Positions 38,160 through 52,239 of a stretch of DNA of 64,000 bases are shown piece by piece (within the stretch, counting starts at the first letter, position 1; each line of letters opens with the position of its first letter). Under the pieces are notes generated by a model. That model searched no databases, was not told where the DNA came from, and saw only the letters and a list, made by a program, of their open reading frames with translations. The stretch comes from Hirundichthys speculiger (lineage: Eukaryota > Chordata > Actinopteri > Beloniformes > Exocoetidae), in assembly GCA_018398805.1 (NCBI GenBank), contig JAGFBZ010001895.1:434001-498000 (forward strand). Direction: 5' to 3'. The position numbers and the translations under genes are program-made.

Positions 38160-40430
38160 ATGAGTTGATGGTCTCTTAAGAGACCCAAATTAGTGCTCTA
38201 ATGCAAAGAAAGAAGAAATTTAATTTGCCCCCATGGCCCTGAATAGGATCGAAGCAGATATCGAAAACGAATGAATGAACGAATGTCTCAGGCTTGTTGG
38301 TCTATAGGACATTGATATTCCTCACAGCTGAGCACTTAACACAAGATCTATTTCTGCTCCAATTCTCCCCACAAAGTATATTTTAATCATTGTAAGGTTT
38401 AATCTACAGTTTACACACACACACAGAAATAACTTTAAAAAAAGTGGACAAAAAAATGCTACGATAAGTGGATAAATGATGCTGAACATTCTGGCATTAC
38501 ACTTATTATAAAGAAGTGTCTTTAGTATGGATCATGATGTGCTACAAAGTTCTTTATAATGTGCTAATGGAAGCTCAAAGTCTCATATTTCAACAAGCGT
38601 CAAAAAATCAGTGAAATAAAAACTCCTCAGTTGCTAAAGGGCAAGCTCTTTTTTGACACGTGTATTAATACATTTTCTGTTCAGGTCCAATGGAATTAAA
38701 ATGTCTATCGCAACAAAACTGTCCTGTGATATTATCTGGAACCGTTGTCCAAAAGTCTGATACCTATTATGAAGTAGGAAAAGCCTCAGGATGACCAGGA
38801 GAAAGTGTCCTCTCTGTTGTGATTGGTAGTTTACACACATGTAGAGACCAGTAAAGGATTTAAGACAACTTTTTGTTCAACTAATCTTATGCTTTGGTTT
38901 TTTACAATGAGCTATCATGGAAGTCCATGATGAACATCTGGAAATGGGCAGCAATTAAAGGAGACATAGTACACCCTTTTTTTTTAAAGACAAGAAATAC
39001 AATAACCTCACAGATACAGTACAACAGCACATTTTTAGCCACGTCTTTAATCTTCCATTAATAGCAGCCAGTTTTAGGGGGTGGAGTCAGCTACTGAACT
39101 TCACTCCAGCTCTCCAGCAGGCCTGTGGTACCCAGGCCAGGCGTACAGCGAATGCAGCATGATGTGAAACTGGCCTGAGATCTTTCTAGTCTTATCTGGG
39201 TCTGTGATGTCACCCTCAGTCACCTCAGCCACCCAGATATATTGTTTTAGGAACTGGTTTATTTTTCTGTATGTGCCCTTTATGCTCAATCCCTACAGAG
39301 ATAGAAAGAGATGAGAAAAGCCTTCTCTTTTTTCCTTTGATGATTTATAAATAAATGGATTATTTCACTGATGCAGCCTCCTCACGTGTGCTTGTGCGTA
39401 TGTGCATATGTGCGTGAGGGTGTCGGCGGTAATGCTCGTGCATGTTTCTGTGTGTTTCAGTGGCTCGAGTGTGTGCACTTTCACTTTGGTTTGTGCTGTG
39501 ACTGGGAGTAAGCCTGCTGTACAAAAAATATCAATCAGCAAAAGTGACAAAGAATGGGAGAGTAAAATCACTCATGCAATCACTCTCTTCATCGTTTCTC
39601 ATTCCTCAGCCTTTTTCTATATTTATCTTTCATTCCTCCCTGACTGTGTTTCAATTAAAATTTGTCACTATCAACGGGATCTATCACGGCAACGATTTGA
39701 ACGGAGGGCCTGACATAAATGTAACATTTCTGTCCGACCAGAGAATATTTCATCAGCTCCGGGTGAATTTGCAGTGTTGGCTGCTTTCCAGCAGGCTTTT
39801 TATTTTCCAGCCAATATCCAGGCCATCTGACCTATCTGTCTTCTGCATTACCTTTTGCAATAAATTTTTTAACTTTTTTTTTTTTTTAATGTATCAGGTT
39901 ATTTGCCTGCACCACACATATGCAGACAAGAGCTGGTCTTGTCCTCAATTTTGGAGGCTGACTTGGCAAGATTTCTGAATGTGAAATAAGTGATAATGAG
40001 ACAAAAGCTTGAACTGTTGCACCAAAAATGGGGGAAAACAAAACAAACAAAAAGAAAACCCCCCAAAAAATTAAAGTCTCTGGTTTGCTTTCTAAGCATC
40101 CATTAATATTTTGAAAAAGCAAATTGTAGAACCAAAACCAACATTTTCATGCTTTTAATTAGATAATACTAAACCGTTTGTCTGAGCAAGCCTCAACCAA
40201 CCGGGTCGTGTAAACAAAAAAAACTAAACAAAAAAACAAAAAAACAAAAAAAAAGACAAACAAAAACAAAACCCTTTAACAAAAAACACCCTTTGGCTGC
40301 CAGAGCAGGACACTGATTGGGCCAAACTGTTATCTTTTTGTATGTGTGACATAATTGTTTTATCGTAAGACCTTGGAAATATGATCAGAGCTACCACTGA
40401 AGGAAATGTGTGCAACATCTCCATAGTGAA
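38160..40430. other. Noncoding DNA, nothing recognised
   Basis: A-rich and T-rich runs (about 39879-39888, 40217-40269). A minus-strand open stretch at 39289-39101 (62 codons) has no recognisable domain. Confidence 0.4.
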
Positions 40431-40439
40431 TGGGAAATA

Positions 40440-40640
40440 AAGCAATCAAGATGTGATCTAAGTGTAGACTTTCAGCTTCAAGAGGTTTTACACAAATATT
40501 GTATTTATTATTTAGGGAGTTCAGCCATTTTAAGCAAAGCAACTCCATTTTCAGGGACTCAGAAGTATTTGGACAAAGGGACATAATTGCACATATGAAC
40601 AGAATTATTAACACTTCTGTCTGCTTCAAAGAAGGTGCGC
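40440..40640 (+). mobile_element. Arm of a Tc1-like transposon
   Basis: aatcaagatgtgatctaagt, gtagactttcagcttcaaga and ctcagaagtatttggacaaa match the inverted arm of the element at 35148-36575. The rest is replaced by other repeats. Confidence 0.6.
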
Positions 40641-40728
40641 CGCTATGTGGCAGCTGCCCCCAGACATCGTCGACTTGGACAATGTACTGGAAAATTGAAT
40701 TTTATTGTGACGACGATGATTAATAAAG

Positions 40729-40762
<34 letters not shown>
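40640..40762 (+). repeat. LINE 3' end with (GATT)n tail
   Basis: gaattttattgtgacgacga then tgattaataaagtattgatt looks like a Rex1/L2-type LINE 3' end, closing in about eight GATT units (40732-40762) as such elements often do. Confidence 0.5.
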
Positions 40763-40763
<1 letters not shown>

Positions 40764-40764
40764 C

Positions 40765-41430
40765 CTGATTCCAGTTTACTGGGTTAGGGGTCAGATTACT
40801 GACATGAATCAAGCAAAGAGAACATCTGAGGAGATTGCTGAAACTACTAAAACTGGGTCTAGAGCTGTCCAACATTATTAAAAACTGGAAGGATGGCAGA
40901 GAACCGTCAAAAATGTGGCTGGAAAAAAAATCTTTATCACTTAAATGACCACTTAAACATTTGGTGAACATAAATAAAGAACCCCAATGTGATCTGAAAG
41001 GAACCCAAATGATTAGGACTAAACTGTGTAGCCTTAAGAAAACCACTTCTCAGTGAGCTTAATTGGAAAAAAAGGCTTCAGTTTGCAGGAGAGGGTCAAG
41101 ATTGGACTCTAGATCAGTAAAAGAAGGTCATGAAAGACTGGTTCAGGGAGCATGAGACATCATTTTCACACATGGACTGGCCACCAGCGAGTCCAGACCT
41201 GAACCCCATAGAGAATCACTGGGATGTGCTGGAGAAGACTTTGAGCGGCGGTCCAACTCTCCCATCATCAATACATGATCTCGTTGAAGCGTTAATGCAA
41301 CTCTGGACAGAAATAAATGTTGTGACATTGAAGAAGCTTATTGGAATGATGCCACAGTGAATCTGTGCCTCAATCAAAGCTAAAAGCCGTCCAACAAAAT
41401 ATTAGAGTGTGTGAGTTTTTTTGGATGGAC
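40765..41430 (+). mobile_element. Decayed Tc1-like transposase fragment
   Basis: A plus-strand frame at 41130-41360 reads [20 protein letters not shown], the conserved [15 protein letters not shown] motif that holds the last catalytic acid of Tc1 transposases. Upstream text (tctgaggagattgctgaaac) resembles the N-terminal helix-turn-helix region, but stops interrupt it. Confidence 0.7.
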
Positions 41431-41439
41431 AGTGCATGA

Positions 41440-44400
41440 CTTCTGTAGTCTGTAGTCTCGGACTTCTGTAGTCCTGCTGACATATGCAGGATCCTTGAAA
41501 GATTCTGTTGGAGAAACACACAAGGTTCAAATTAAATTTAGCTTGCATTAAATCTGATTGTTTCAATCAAGATCATGTTGAAAGATTCTTTTTCATCTAC
41601 GTCCTGCTAAATTCAGCCACAATCTAACCTGCCGGTTTTACACATTTGTGTTTTTTCCCTTCTGCACATTAATTCTTAGTTATTCTCATGAATTCCTATA
41701 AAAAGTTTTCAATTTTGAGAACTCATGGAATTTTGCAACCCTGACTGTCACCTATTTTCACCAGTTTACATATCATAGTTCATAAATAAACCTTGACAAC
41801 TATCAGTCGTGATCGAAGCCTCGCTCACGTCACTAATCAATAATATCTCCTGTTGCTAATACAAACATGCCTGTGACGGTTTAGAAAGGCAGCCTAGTGT
41901 ACTTTTTTTTTTTTCCTCATTTTTTTCCCCAAACATCAAAAACACTCAGTTGTCACCACCTTGGTCATAATAAGTGCATTTATCAATGACACTGTGTTGG
42001 TCAAGCTCACACGCTATCCACACAGACCTGTATGTGCACGTGGCATCACGCTCCCACAGACTGCCCACAGAGCCCACCACCTTGCTGTGAGAAATGAGAG
42101 TCATCCTCTCCTCATGAGCGTTAGCTCCCCCTCCACTCTCCTCCGCTCTTGTCCTCTTCTGTGGTGGATGGGAGCCTGTAGTTGAGTCTACATAAATCAA
42201 GACGTTACCACCGGCGCTATGAGGCTACTTTTTAATTAAAACTGTGAATCAGTCTGCCTTGATTATGAATTGTACTCTGCTGCCGCTAAATAAAATATAC
42301 AGGCCTCACTTGTTCTCTCCTCCTTCCTCTCCCTCTCTCTCTCTTTCTCACTCTGTTTACTCTTCCCTTTCTCTTTCTCAGCTTCTCTCTTGTTGCTTGC
42401 GACTCAATTTTCCGCCAGAAATTGAGGATGTCCGCGGCAATCCTTGGCTGCACACAGTAACTGAAGGCTGATGGCGCTGTGAAATAGTTGAGGAGCTTAG
42501 CAGTTGCATAAATATAATAACTCAATATGGAAGTCTGGCGCCACTGCAGTCAACCCCATTATATCACCCGAAACCGCCAGAAGGACAAAAACACCACTAA
42601 AGAAAGTTACTAGGCCAGTGAAGCTTTTTCTTTGAATTTTATATATATATTTTTTACCTCTCATTGCCACTCTAATTGTGTTGCAGCTGGTAAAACATGC
42701 TGTTGTTGGCTTTGATGATCCTATAAAACGGAGCAGTCTGTGTTACATTTTACTGGTCAGGCTAGATGAGAAGCAAATGCATATTTGGCTCCTGCTTTCC
42801 TGATTTCATGAGGACTGAGGCAGTGGGACTGTCAAACGGAATAAATAATACCCAAATCTATGAATATATTTATATGCAAAACAGTTGTCTTAAAAGCTCC
42901 TCTTAGGAGCACGACCAGGTTGAAGCACAACAGCATGTCTCCTTCAAGAGGCCTTATTGCTAATTTATGAACTTTGTGTGTCTTGCAAGTACAACTGACA
43001 TCATCCCAGGGACACGGGGGATGAACGGGCCTCTCCAGAACGGAAATCTGTTCAATGGATGGCAGCGGGGACGGGATGCAGCACCGCCGCTTCCCTAAAT
43101 GTTATATCAGCAAACAAGTGCAGGGAGACAGGCCTAACAGGAATTCAATCTTACAGCTTTGCACAAACAAACTCATGAATGATAATGGGTTGCTAATTGA
43201 AGGTACTGGAGCGATTCCCCCCGCTGACTGAGCCACAGCAAATGGAGTCCTCCCTGTAGCCGCGGCAACAGGCGCAGAAAAGCTCAGGAGGTCTCTTGAC
43301 CTGAGCCGGCATCAGATCGTCTTTTACACGCGCGCCCCCTCAGCCAGCGCAGCCATTTGGTTTTATTTGCATCCATGAATATTTATAGGTAAACAGTTTG
43401 CAGTCGGTGTATCAGTGAAGTGTTTCAGAAGTTAGTTCAAGTGCAGTTTGTCATTACATGTTCGGAATTCAGATAAAGAATAAGAATAAAAATCCTGATT
43501 TTATTCTCTGCAGAGAATAAGAGTTTTAATGCTCTGTAACAATGCCATTTAACTTCATTTCTGTCACAATAAGTGGTTAAAGAAGCACCTAAATACAGAC
43601 AGAAGTAATGATTTCACTTCTAAGTAACTTCAGTGATGCAGAATGTCACATGCAAATTCAAACATTTCTGTGGTGGGCCGATCTCCAAATGGTTCAAGAT
43701 CCTTCCAGTTCCTCCCATTTAGGCCTTTTCAAGAACTCAGATTTCCATGCAGTATTCATTAATCCGGGGCAGACTAATTGGAGAAGAGTTTTGTCCAAAT
43801 CTACTCACAGGTTTATGAAGACTTCATGAATGAGGCCTCATACGTGTCCTTTTGAAGTACACTATATCTATGTCAGATGTAAAGCTGATCACTCATCCTG
43901 AGCTTACTGGTGATGGTGCCAGGCAAAAAAAAAAAGAAAAAAAAAAGAAAAAAAGGAGGTAGTAATACGTGCTCTTAAACATGCCTTTATCCTGTAGCTG
44001 TTTATCATCAGCTGTGAGAAAACCTGGCATCACCAAGGTAATTCAAAAATATGTCTGCAGGAGATATCCTGTCATGCTACTGTTGGATTACAGAAGCTGT
44101 CTTCGCTGTGTGGAGACTTGTCTGACTCTGATGCCACCCACCTCTTTTAGGGGTTCACCTGTTGCAGTGTGTTTGTTACTGTCTGCTTCTATTCCTGCCA
44201 TATGTCTGGCCGGTCTGACTAACTGTGTCTTCACATACCTCAGTGGCTGGAGCCTGTGGAGCTGGCAAAGGTGCTTTTCTGGCCGTCTTTGTATGTTTTG
44301 CTGGTGTCTCTGGGGTGCACTTCTCTCTCAGACTGAGCGCTGGATGGCATTAAATCCAAGGGACATCCGCTGGAGAGACTCTCTTAGATGTTATTATCCC

Positions 44401-45225
44401 TGTGGGGGGTTTCATCATCTTCCTCCAGCAGAGAGGTGCTCGGCACAACGACCCGGGAAAGCTGCAAAGAGAGACGGCGATGACAGCTTTTAGTCGGCGA
44501 GAAAATAGTGATGATCGTGCAAAAAAACAAAAACCTGCAAAAAAGACTAGAGATGAAGGCATTTTCCACGTGCGCGTGTGTGTGCGTGCGCCTTTGTAGA
44601 ATCCTATTAAAAACTAGGGGAAATAGCTGTTTGAAAGTCCTGATGCAGCAATCATAGCAAGTCTTGTACAAGAATACTTGGAATTAATTGAAAATATGTA
44701 AAATTAGAAACAGAAGTGACTGCTGAAAATGAAAGTCATCAGTCAATATTCAGTCCAAGGGGGTACTGAGGAGATTGCTTGTCTCAGGTATTAACTGAGG
44801 TGGTATGCATTAGAGAGGTCTGTCAAAGATTATGAGTAGGTCACTATACATGACCTTTGATCAATTCAATAAATTCACACACTTAACTGAATCTGTAAGC
44901 GGAGTTGGCCAATTAGAGGAGTGGAAAAGCAGCCAGACCTTCTTTCTTTTCTAACATTTGAGGAAATACACACACACACTTGAAGCCACGTTCATCTCAT
45001 ACACTTCATTTCATTTCATAACAGACTTGTAGATCTGCGTGATCATAAACAGCCAAGTCTGCAGTATTATAAATGCATTACTATTCCCTAAGCACTCAGC
45101 ACAGTGTGTTCATATATCACACTTTCCTCTTCAGATACTAGAGCGCTGGATGGGATTGATTGATACATCAGTTGTGACAAGGTGTGTAGCAATCAGTGTA
45201 ACTGCTGAGTAAACGTATAAATAGT
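41440..45225. other. Noncoding DNA, no gene seen
   Basis: Includes an A/G run at 43924-43957 and a CT-rich patch at 42310-42390. The longest open stretch, 43969-44493 (174 codons, beginning with a non-ATG codon), is Cys- and Leu-rich and matches no family I know. Confidence 0.4.
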
Positions 45226-45229
45226 GCGG

Positions 45230-45545
45230 TGACGCTCCTGCATAATGTTGCAAAATGGATGCACTGACACTCCTTGAGGATTATGATCCTCAAGGAGTGT
45301 GATCCTCAAGGATCAGGATGGAGAGGGTTTTTAAGGACCATAAAGATTTCCTAGCCCATGATGATGACTGGCTAATGTGCCAATTTAGATTCCCAAGAGC
45401 AGTGCTCTTGGATCTGTGAGCTGAACTGGGTCCAGTGTTAAACAGACCAACCCGCTGGAATCCCAGTACAGGCGTTGACCACTCTTGGTTTCTGGTGACA
45501 GGCTTTTTCCAACGGGAATTAGCTGGCAGGTTTGATACGATTAAC
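45230..45545 (+). mobile_element. PIF/Harbinger transposase N-terminal fragment
   Basis: From 45318 a frame reads MERVFKDHKDFLAHDDDWLM, then FRFPRAVLLDL, a TGA stop, then AELGPVLNRPTRWNPSTG and VTGFFQRELAG. This follows the layout of HARBI1/Harbinger transposases (D..YL...F.FPR..I..L...LGP.L.RPT......S......L...GF...G.FQ). One stop in place of an expected Cys or similar. A perfect hairpin (45267-45300) lies just before it. Downstream to about 46180 may be the rest of the element. Confidence 0.6.
45267..45300. repeat. Perfect 15-bp hairpin
   Basis: acactccttgaggat (45267-45281), loop tatg, atcctcaaggagtgt (45286-45300). A third partial copy, gatcctcaagga, follows at 45301. Confidence 0.9.
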
Positions 45546-46362
45546 AATATATAATGTTAAAGTGTGTGGCCTAAAGCCCCTTTTGGGTCTGATAACATAA
45601 TGTTAAATTCTATCTTTAGGTTGGGATATCACAGATGTCCCCATTTTTGATGGCATTATTAAGATGTACTAGTTGATATGTTTCCTTACAGTGCGGGAGA
45701 GCAGGAAAACATTAAAATGCATTTTGTAGCAGTGTCAGGTTTCCTAATAAGGGCTCCGACATAAAAATATGCATGCGATTAATGTACAAGTTATTTGTGA
45801 CTCAAATATGGTTCTGACAAATTTAGTGGTACGGTGGCCTGGCTCAACACATGACTCCTTTTTCCTGATGCAGTAGGAACAGACTGCATCTGGGTGTGAT
45901 GGCTGATTTACATGCAAAAACATTCACCGGGTATCTGCATTGACCGTTTATGGTAGAACGTGGGTATGTAGAGGGCAGGATATGAGGTGAGTCCACCTGG
46001 GCAAGGCTCCAGGTAGGCTGTCATTTATGAAGGGAAAATTGCTTAGAGGTGTCCAGACATACGGTTTTATAAATCAGAATACTTTTTGGTGCATGCCTTT
46101 TTTTTCGGCTTCTGGGCGCACTGAAACCTTTAGTAAGGATCCTACGCAGTTTTATATCTGGTTCTTACCAGGATTGAAATGAAGCGTATGCAACCTCAGA
46201 TAAACAACAGGACATGGCATAACACGCATCATATGCCATTACTGAAAAGCCAAAGTGCCATGTGTGAATAACTCAGTACAAACCATGATTTAAAAGCGTA
46301 CAGAGCCACCTTCAGCAGCAGTAAGTCAATAAGTCGTTTTTGTATTATGCAAACGTCTCGGA

Positions 46363-47543
46363 TCATGAGCCATCTGGATACATTAGAATAGAACACTGTA
46401 GCACTATATTTGTGTCTTCAGCCCTTTTGTCTGCAAGGGGGATTAAGGTCCCTCCACTGCATTTCAGGCTGGGGGGGTCTGGACTCTGACTGGGCCGTAA
46501 CACCTTGACTCTTTTCTTTTTCAGCCATTCTGAAGCAGATTTGCTGCTGTGTCTGGAATCAGTGTTCTGTTGCATGACCCAGTGCTGGTCAAGCTTTAAC
46601 TGTATGAAAAAAGAACCTTACATTAGAGTATAGCGTACGTTGCGACACAAAAGAGGTCATGGTTGATTTAATGAATGCAAGGTGCCTTGGTCCTGTGTGG
46701 CTGCAAAACAAGCCCAACTCACCATCTCTCCACCTCTGTGATGGACACTTGGCATAAAGTCTTTGTGTTGATATGTTGCATTTGTTTTTTGGCAAGCATG
46801 GAGCATTAAGGCCGACGTATCAAACTTAGTTTCCTTGGTCCAAAGGAGGTTGTTCTAGAAGTCTTGAGGTTTGTTCAATTGCAGTTTTGCAAACCTAAAC
46901 TGTGGTGCCATGTTTCCAGAGAGGAGACCTTCTCCTCGCAAACCTTCCAAACAAATCATACTTTGCGCAGTTTTTTTCTAACTATATTGTGGGGAACTTT
47001 AATATTTAACATGCTAACTGAGGTCTGTAGAGTCTGAGATGTAGATCTGAAGTTTGTATAACTTCTCTGAGCAGTGTAAGTTGTGACCTTGGGGTGAACT
47101 TGCTCGGATGTCCAGTCATGGGAAGACTGGCAACATGCTTGACTGTTTCGCATTTGTGAATATTTCTTCTGACTGCACTTTGAGGGACTCGCAGATTTCT
47201 TTCCTCCTTGGCATTGTATTAATTATGCCTGAATGCGTCAGACCAGACTGCTTAAACATCAGATGGTCAATTAATTTGTGGATTTGATCAGCAGCACCTG
47301 GCTGCTACTTACCTTCCTAATTCCCATGGCAGCAGTAAGGGTAAATACTGTTTACACTGCTTTGGTTTTCTGGCTTAATTTTATTTACACAATGATGCAG
47401 TGTGCCAAAAACACTGCTTTTATGCATTCAGTGTTTTCTTTTCTATCTGTTTTAGTCACATGATGACGTTTAGTGGTACCAGGTATTAAAATGAACAAGA
47501 AAGTGAAGAAAAAATGGTGGTCTAATAATTTTTTCCATGACTG
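46363..47543 (-). mobile_element. Tc1-like transposon, decayed transposase on minus strand
   Basis: Minus-strand fragments in three frames: ATSQ-type STSQTLQTSVSMLNIKV (about 47070-46990), GLFCSHTGPRHLAFIKSTMT (about 46720-46650) and SKSASEWLKKKRVKVLRPSQ (about 46550-46470), the standard order of a fish Tc1 transposase. The downstream arm ends with gtggtctaataattttttcc and catgactg next to TA (47544-47545), the usual terminus. Stops and frameshifts throughout. Confidence 0.8.
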
Positions 47544-48187
47544 TATAACCTAAATCCTCTGCTCATTGCAGTGTCAGTACTGCATGTACTGTATTGGCAG
47601 ACTTTGCAGATACCCTACAGTACTGGATTAGGCTATGCTTTTGCTTAAACTCATGGTTGAATGCAACTATGCTCATGACCAAGAGATACTGATTTACACT
47701 TGAAGAAGCACATTTTGTTTATGAAGCCACTTCATCTTCCTTTAAGAAGCCAATCCATCAAAACTACATGTTAGGTCACTTCATCCCACAATTAAGTGGC
47801 AGAGAATACACAGCCCTGTTGTTTATCACTTGTACACACAAACACACAAGCTTCAAAAAAAAAAAAAAAAAAAGAAAATTTGCACACCTACTAATCCGGG
47901 AAGGCAGAATCCTGGTGCCAAAAATAACAGCTTGGAATGAGATGGATGGAGGAGGACAGATTATTGTGGCTCTAATCTGTGAAAAGCTGTCAATAAAAGA
48001 CATTTAAAGTGATTACAGCTCTGTTATTGGCACGGGGATCAATGCACTGTGGCCAAATTTTTACTGAATTGCTACACAATAACGCCACCTAGGTTTGCTG
48101 GAGCCTGAAAAATACAAAAAAAGAAAATCAGAAGTGAGTTACGTTAAAACTCAGACTCAAAGAGATTTGAAGAGAGTTTATTAAAAG

Positions 48188-48610
48188 TCAAACGTACAAT
48201 AAATAGTCCCCATCCTGTTGCCCCCCATATTTTCTGACTGTGTGACTGGTTGTCCCAAGCCTCTGGGCCGGTCGTGGAGTAGGTTGTCCTCCAGCTGGAA
48301 GGTCAGAGCTTGATCCTCTGTCAACGCATGTTGAGGTTTTCTTGGGAAGATGCTGAACTCTATCACTTTGTTGATCAGGAGCAGCTGCACTCTCCACCAC
48401 AAACATATCAAAGATGCGCAGCATTCATACTGTAAACATCGAAGGGGCTCAAACAGAACAGTCTACTCTGCCCCAACCCAGAACTGCATTTGTAATCCAG
48501 CCTGTTGTCCAGGTGAACACCCAGCTTTCTGCAGTTCTCCACCTCCACCTCTTCTCCCACGATGGAAATACTGTTTGACTTTGTCCTCCTGAAAGCCACA
48601 ATCATCTCCT
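48188..48610 (-). mobile_element. LINE fragment (Rex1/L2-type)
   Basis: On the minus strand a frame reads EVEVENCRKLGVHLDNRLDY followed by KCSSGLGQSRLF, equal to the (V)ENYRYLGVHLDNRLDWK motif near the end of Rex1/L2-type reverse transcriptase ORFs. It is interrupted and lacks the catalytic part. Confidence 0.7.
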
Positions 48611-48619
48611 TTTTTCTCT

Positions 48620-51600
48620 TTCACATTCAAAACGAGGTGAGTGTACCCACATCACATTACATCACAAAGTGGTGCTCCAGCCCTGCGAAGGCTCCTGTCC
48701 TCCGCTGACGCCAACAAGAACTACAAGAGCTACAAGAGCTACAAGAGCCGTTTGAGTTTGCTGGATATCTGAGGCACACAAAGTGAAGAAACTGTGATCG
48801 TACCAACATTTAAAACATCCAATAAATTAAAAGGAAGAGAGTCATCAAACATGTGTTAAAAGAAAGAAATCATACATCGATAGCGGGGTGTTTGACCCTG
48901 TCCCAACTGTGCACCTCCATCGTTAATCTCACCTTTCAACAAACCATTGGCAAATGCATCCCCATTTACAAACACTTCAATTAAAAGTCTTTCACTTTGA
49001 TACGTGGGTTCAGGCATTGAATGCTGATGTAATGCATCTGAAGGGGGAGAAGGGGGGAGATAAAAGAGGCAGAAGGAAAGGAAGAGAAAAGTAATGAAGG
49101 AAGAGGGAAAGAACAGCGTCTAGAAAGGGATTTTGGCAGTGAAGCCAGAAATCATGGACAAGAGTAAACGTCCCCCCGTACAGCAGAGTAGGTGTAAATA
49201 GAAATGTGTCTCTGGGAGAGATCCCTGAGACCGAGCGCTGGTCTCTCTGAGTATTGTCAAAACGCATTTGTCAGTCTGAAGTACCCAAGCATGTTTGTGA
49301 CTTTAGGTGATTTGAATATGCAAAAACAAAGAGCTGAGGGTCGATATAGGGCGGTTAGCAACAAGCATGTGTGCCCTCAGAGGACAAGTACACATAAACA
49401 CCACCTGCAACGAGACCAAACCGTTTTCGCTCTGGTATGACTCAGTCTTGACGGACAGTTGAAGATTGAGCGAGCTGATCATTGCATTATCCCCGATTTT
49501 GACTCTCCTTTGCACAGAATCAGCTCATCATCAAACAGCTGCAGGCGCTTGTATCCGTTCAGCAGCTGTTACAGTACATTTTGCGAAATGATGAGTAAAT
49601 GGTCCACACTGTGACTGCCTTCGCCCAGTAAATTAGCCGAGGGAGTCTGGGGCTCTGCTGGTGTCGTACTCTTTCCCTCACAGTGTGCAGCGTCCTAGGG
49701 GAGCACCCTTGGGCTGTTTGTGCACTCCCTGCGCCGACTTGTCACCTGGATGGTCCCAGAGACGCCTTCTGGGAGCCACGAAAGCATATCTGCATTATAG
49801 TTACTCAAACTGGATCAGTATTTGATATCCCAATGCCGGCCTATTAATTTTAAGCTGGAACACACAGGTTTGAATTAGTTGTGCGATATTGTTTTCACAA
49901 TAACTGTCGATTTGTCCCGGTGAAGTCAACCCAAGAGCAAATTTAGGATACCAACAGTCCTAAAATTTAATCATTGAATATAATGGTTAGTCCAACAGCT
50001 GCTGGTGATGTCAAACAGAGATGGCACAAATGTGACCTGTATGGGATTGAAGTGTAGTAATGGACATGATTTTCTGCTTTTGAAAACTGGCATCTTGAAG
50101 TGATTTATATAATTTTGGATTCTATGCACATGCTGAGAGAGGGCAAATGTCTTAAAAGTAAAGTTTAACCGGAAGTGAACCTTTTCCACAGAACAGTGAT
50201 TCAAAGGATTTAAAGGAATTCATAAAGGAGTGACTTTACATGAAGAAAGAGTTCAGGACTGAATTCCTGTTGAATTCATTTGGGGATTTGAGTCAGACGG
50301 TGTGCTGCACGAAAATCCTGAAACATTTTGCAATATAGGAAATTTTTGCAGGAAAGACTGCAAAGTGATATCAAAAGACTGACAAAAAGACTTCTGTGAA
50401 ACGAGGCTGCTCTCGTTGTGTGATCCTATTTATTATTTATCCAGTTTAGAAAAAAGTATTCATGTTTTTGAGGACTTAATGAGTGAAGAAGCCATTTTTC
50501 TTAATGAATTGTGATTGAAATCATTGCTATCTTCAGGAGCTGCTGACTTTCCCATTCAGTGAACTTAAAAACTAGAATACACACATTATAAGATACAACC
50601 AAGGTTTAGTTATTTTTGTTGTTTTGTTGTTACGCCAATGGACACTTAAAAGAGTTCAATGAAGCACATAATCCAGAATCGGTTTGCCAGCAAGCAACAG
50701 CTGCCCCAGCATAGCGTAAGGGGATTTAGGAGGACACAAATCTTTGAAAAAGCCGGAATGGATTGCTTTTAGATGATAGTAAAGAGCACCTGAATCAAGA
50801 GGAGTGTATAATGTCATCAAAATATGTGCAATGCATTCTTGTGCATCTCAATCTCAGGATGCGGTGCACTGTCCTGTGAACAGTCACAGGAGCAGATTTT
50901 GAAGTGTCGTATGCATTTTAGTTTGTGATGCTTCCACAGAGAGAACGACTGAGTCAATGACATGCTTCTCTGCATGCAAGCTTAAATACACTCAGGTGCT
51001 TTTATGTCCAGCTGGCTTTAGCTAACGTTGCCTTTTAAAAGAGGTATTTGGTTTAACATTAAGAAGCGTTTCCTGCACACAGTCAAGAGAGCTTTGGCTG
51101 GAGCCCAGCTGCAGTTTATACCATCATAACTTTATCAGTTCTTTACGAAAAGCTGGCTTGTAACTGATGGAAGGAAGCGTGATTTGTCTTAGGGCCTAAA
51201 TTACATTGCATCTAATATATGAAGTCTATCAAAACTTCAGCTTTGTGCCAGTGAGCATGTGTCTATCTCAGCCAGATGTTTAGTTTTACAGATGTTCTTT
51301 TGGGAATCATGATGCATTTAAGTCTGGTTTTATAAATACATCAGTAACATCCACACTAGACTATGGCCTGCAGCTGAGCATCTTTGTTACTTCGGTGATA
51401 CTGTATGAAGATTGTTGTGTATCCACAGGAGGAAAATTGAAACTAATCTTCAAATAGGCTTACAAGATATTTACAAAAAAAACAAACAAAAAAAAAAAAA
51501 CAGGGAAAATATTGCATGTGTGGCTCACAAACAATGTGTGGCTCACAGCGATGACTCTTTTCACAGTCTGTCACCGATGCCAAAGCAGCTGGAGAGAAAC

Positions 51601-52201
51601 GCAGTCAGAGACAGACTCGTAATACCACACTGCACCAAAAACCGCTTAACATACACTTGAAAACTCTCTGAATAAGTCGTGTTTGATAGTGCGGGGGGGA
51701 AATTACTTTGCTCACCCAGGACTCTTCCTGCTTGCCACGGATGTAACAGGCCCAGAGCGGAGGACTAACAAGCTGTGGAACTGTACGGCTGCAGGAGACT
51801 GGAAGACACGACGCTGTACCTCAGGTTACACAGAGGCACAGACTCAGTTTATGAATGAAGTTAAAAAATAAATGTGTAGAGGTGTAATCATAGGCCTTTT
51901 GCAAAGGAAGGTATTGTGGTCGTCTCTGGTTTCCTCCTGATGTAATTATCCCATATACAAATAAAATCTGCATGTCTTGTTATCCATAAAAAAAAAAAAA
52001 CACACCTGAAATGAAATAATAACTTTCCCCTCTCAAAATATTTACACCAGACCTCCGCTAATATAATTTCTCAACCCAGTGAAAATAGTTTTTTTTTTTT
52101 TTCCAGCAAACTATTTTTAGATGTGGACTTGAAGGTACAAACAAGAGTTTCAGTTCAGAGCCTGGTTATTCTGCTCTCCTACTCGCCTTGGTGCCACAGC
52201 T

Positions 52202-52239
<38 letters not shown>

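Noticed and set aside
39101..39289. 62-codon minus-strand open stretch with protein-like composition
   Set aside because: I could not match it to any family, and no neighbouring exon or splice site supports it.
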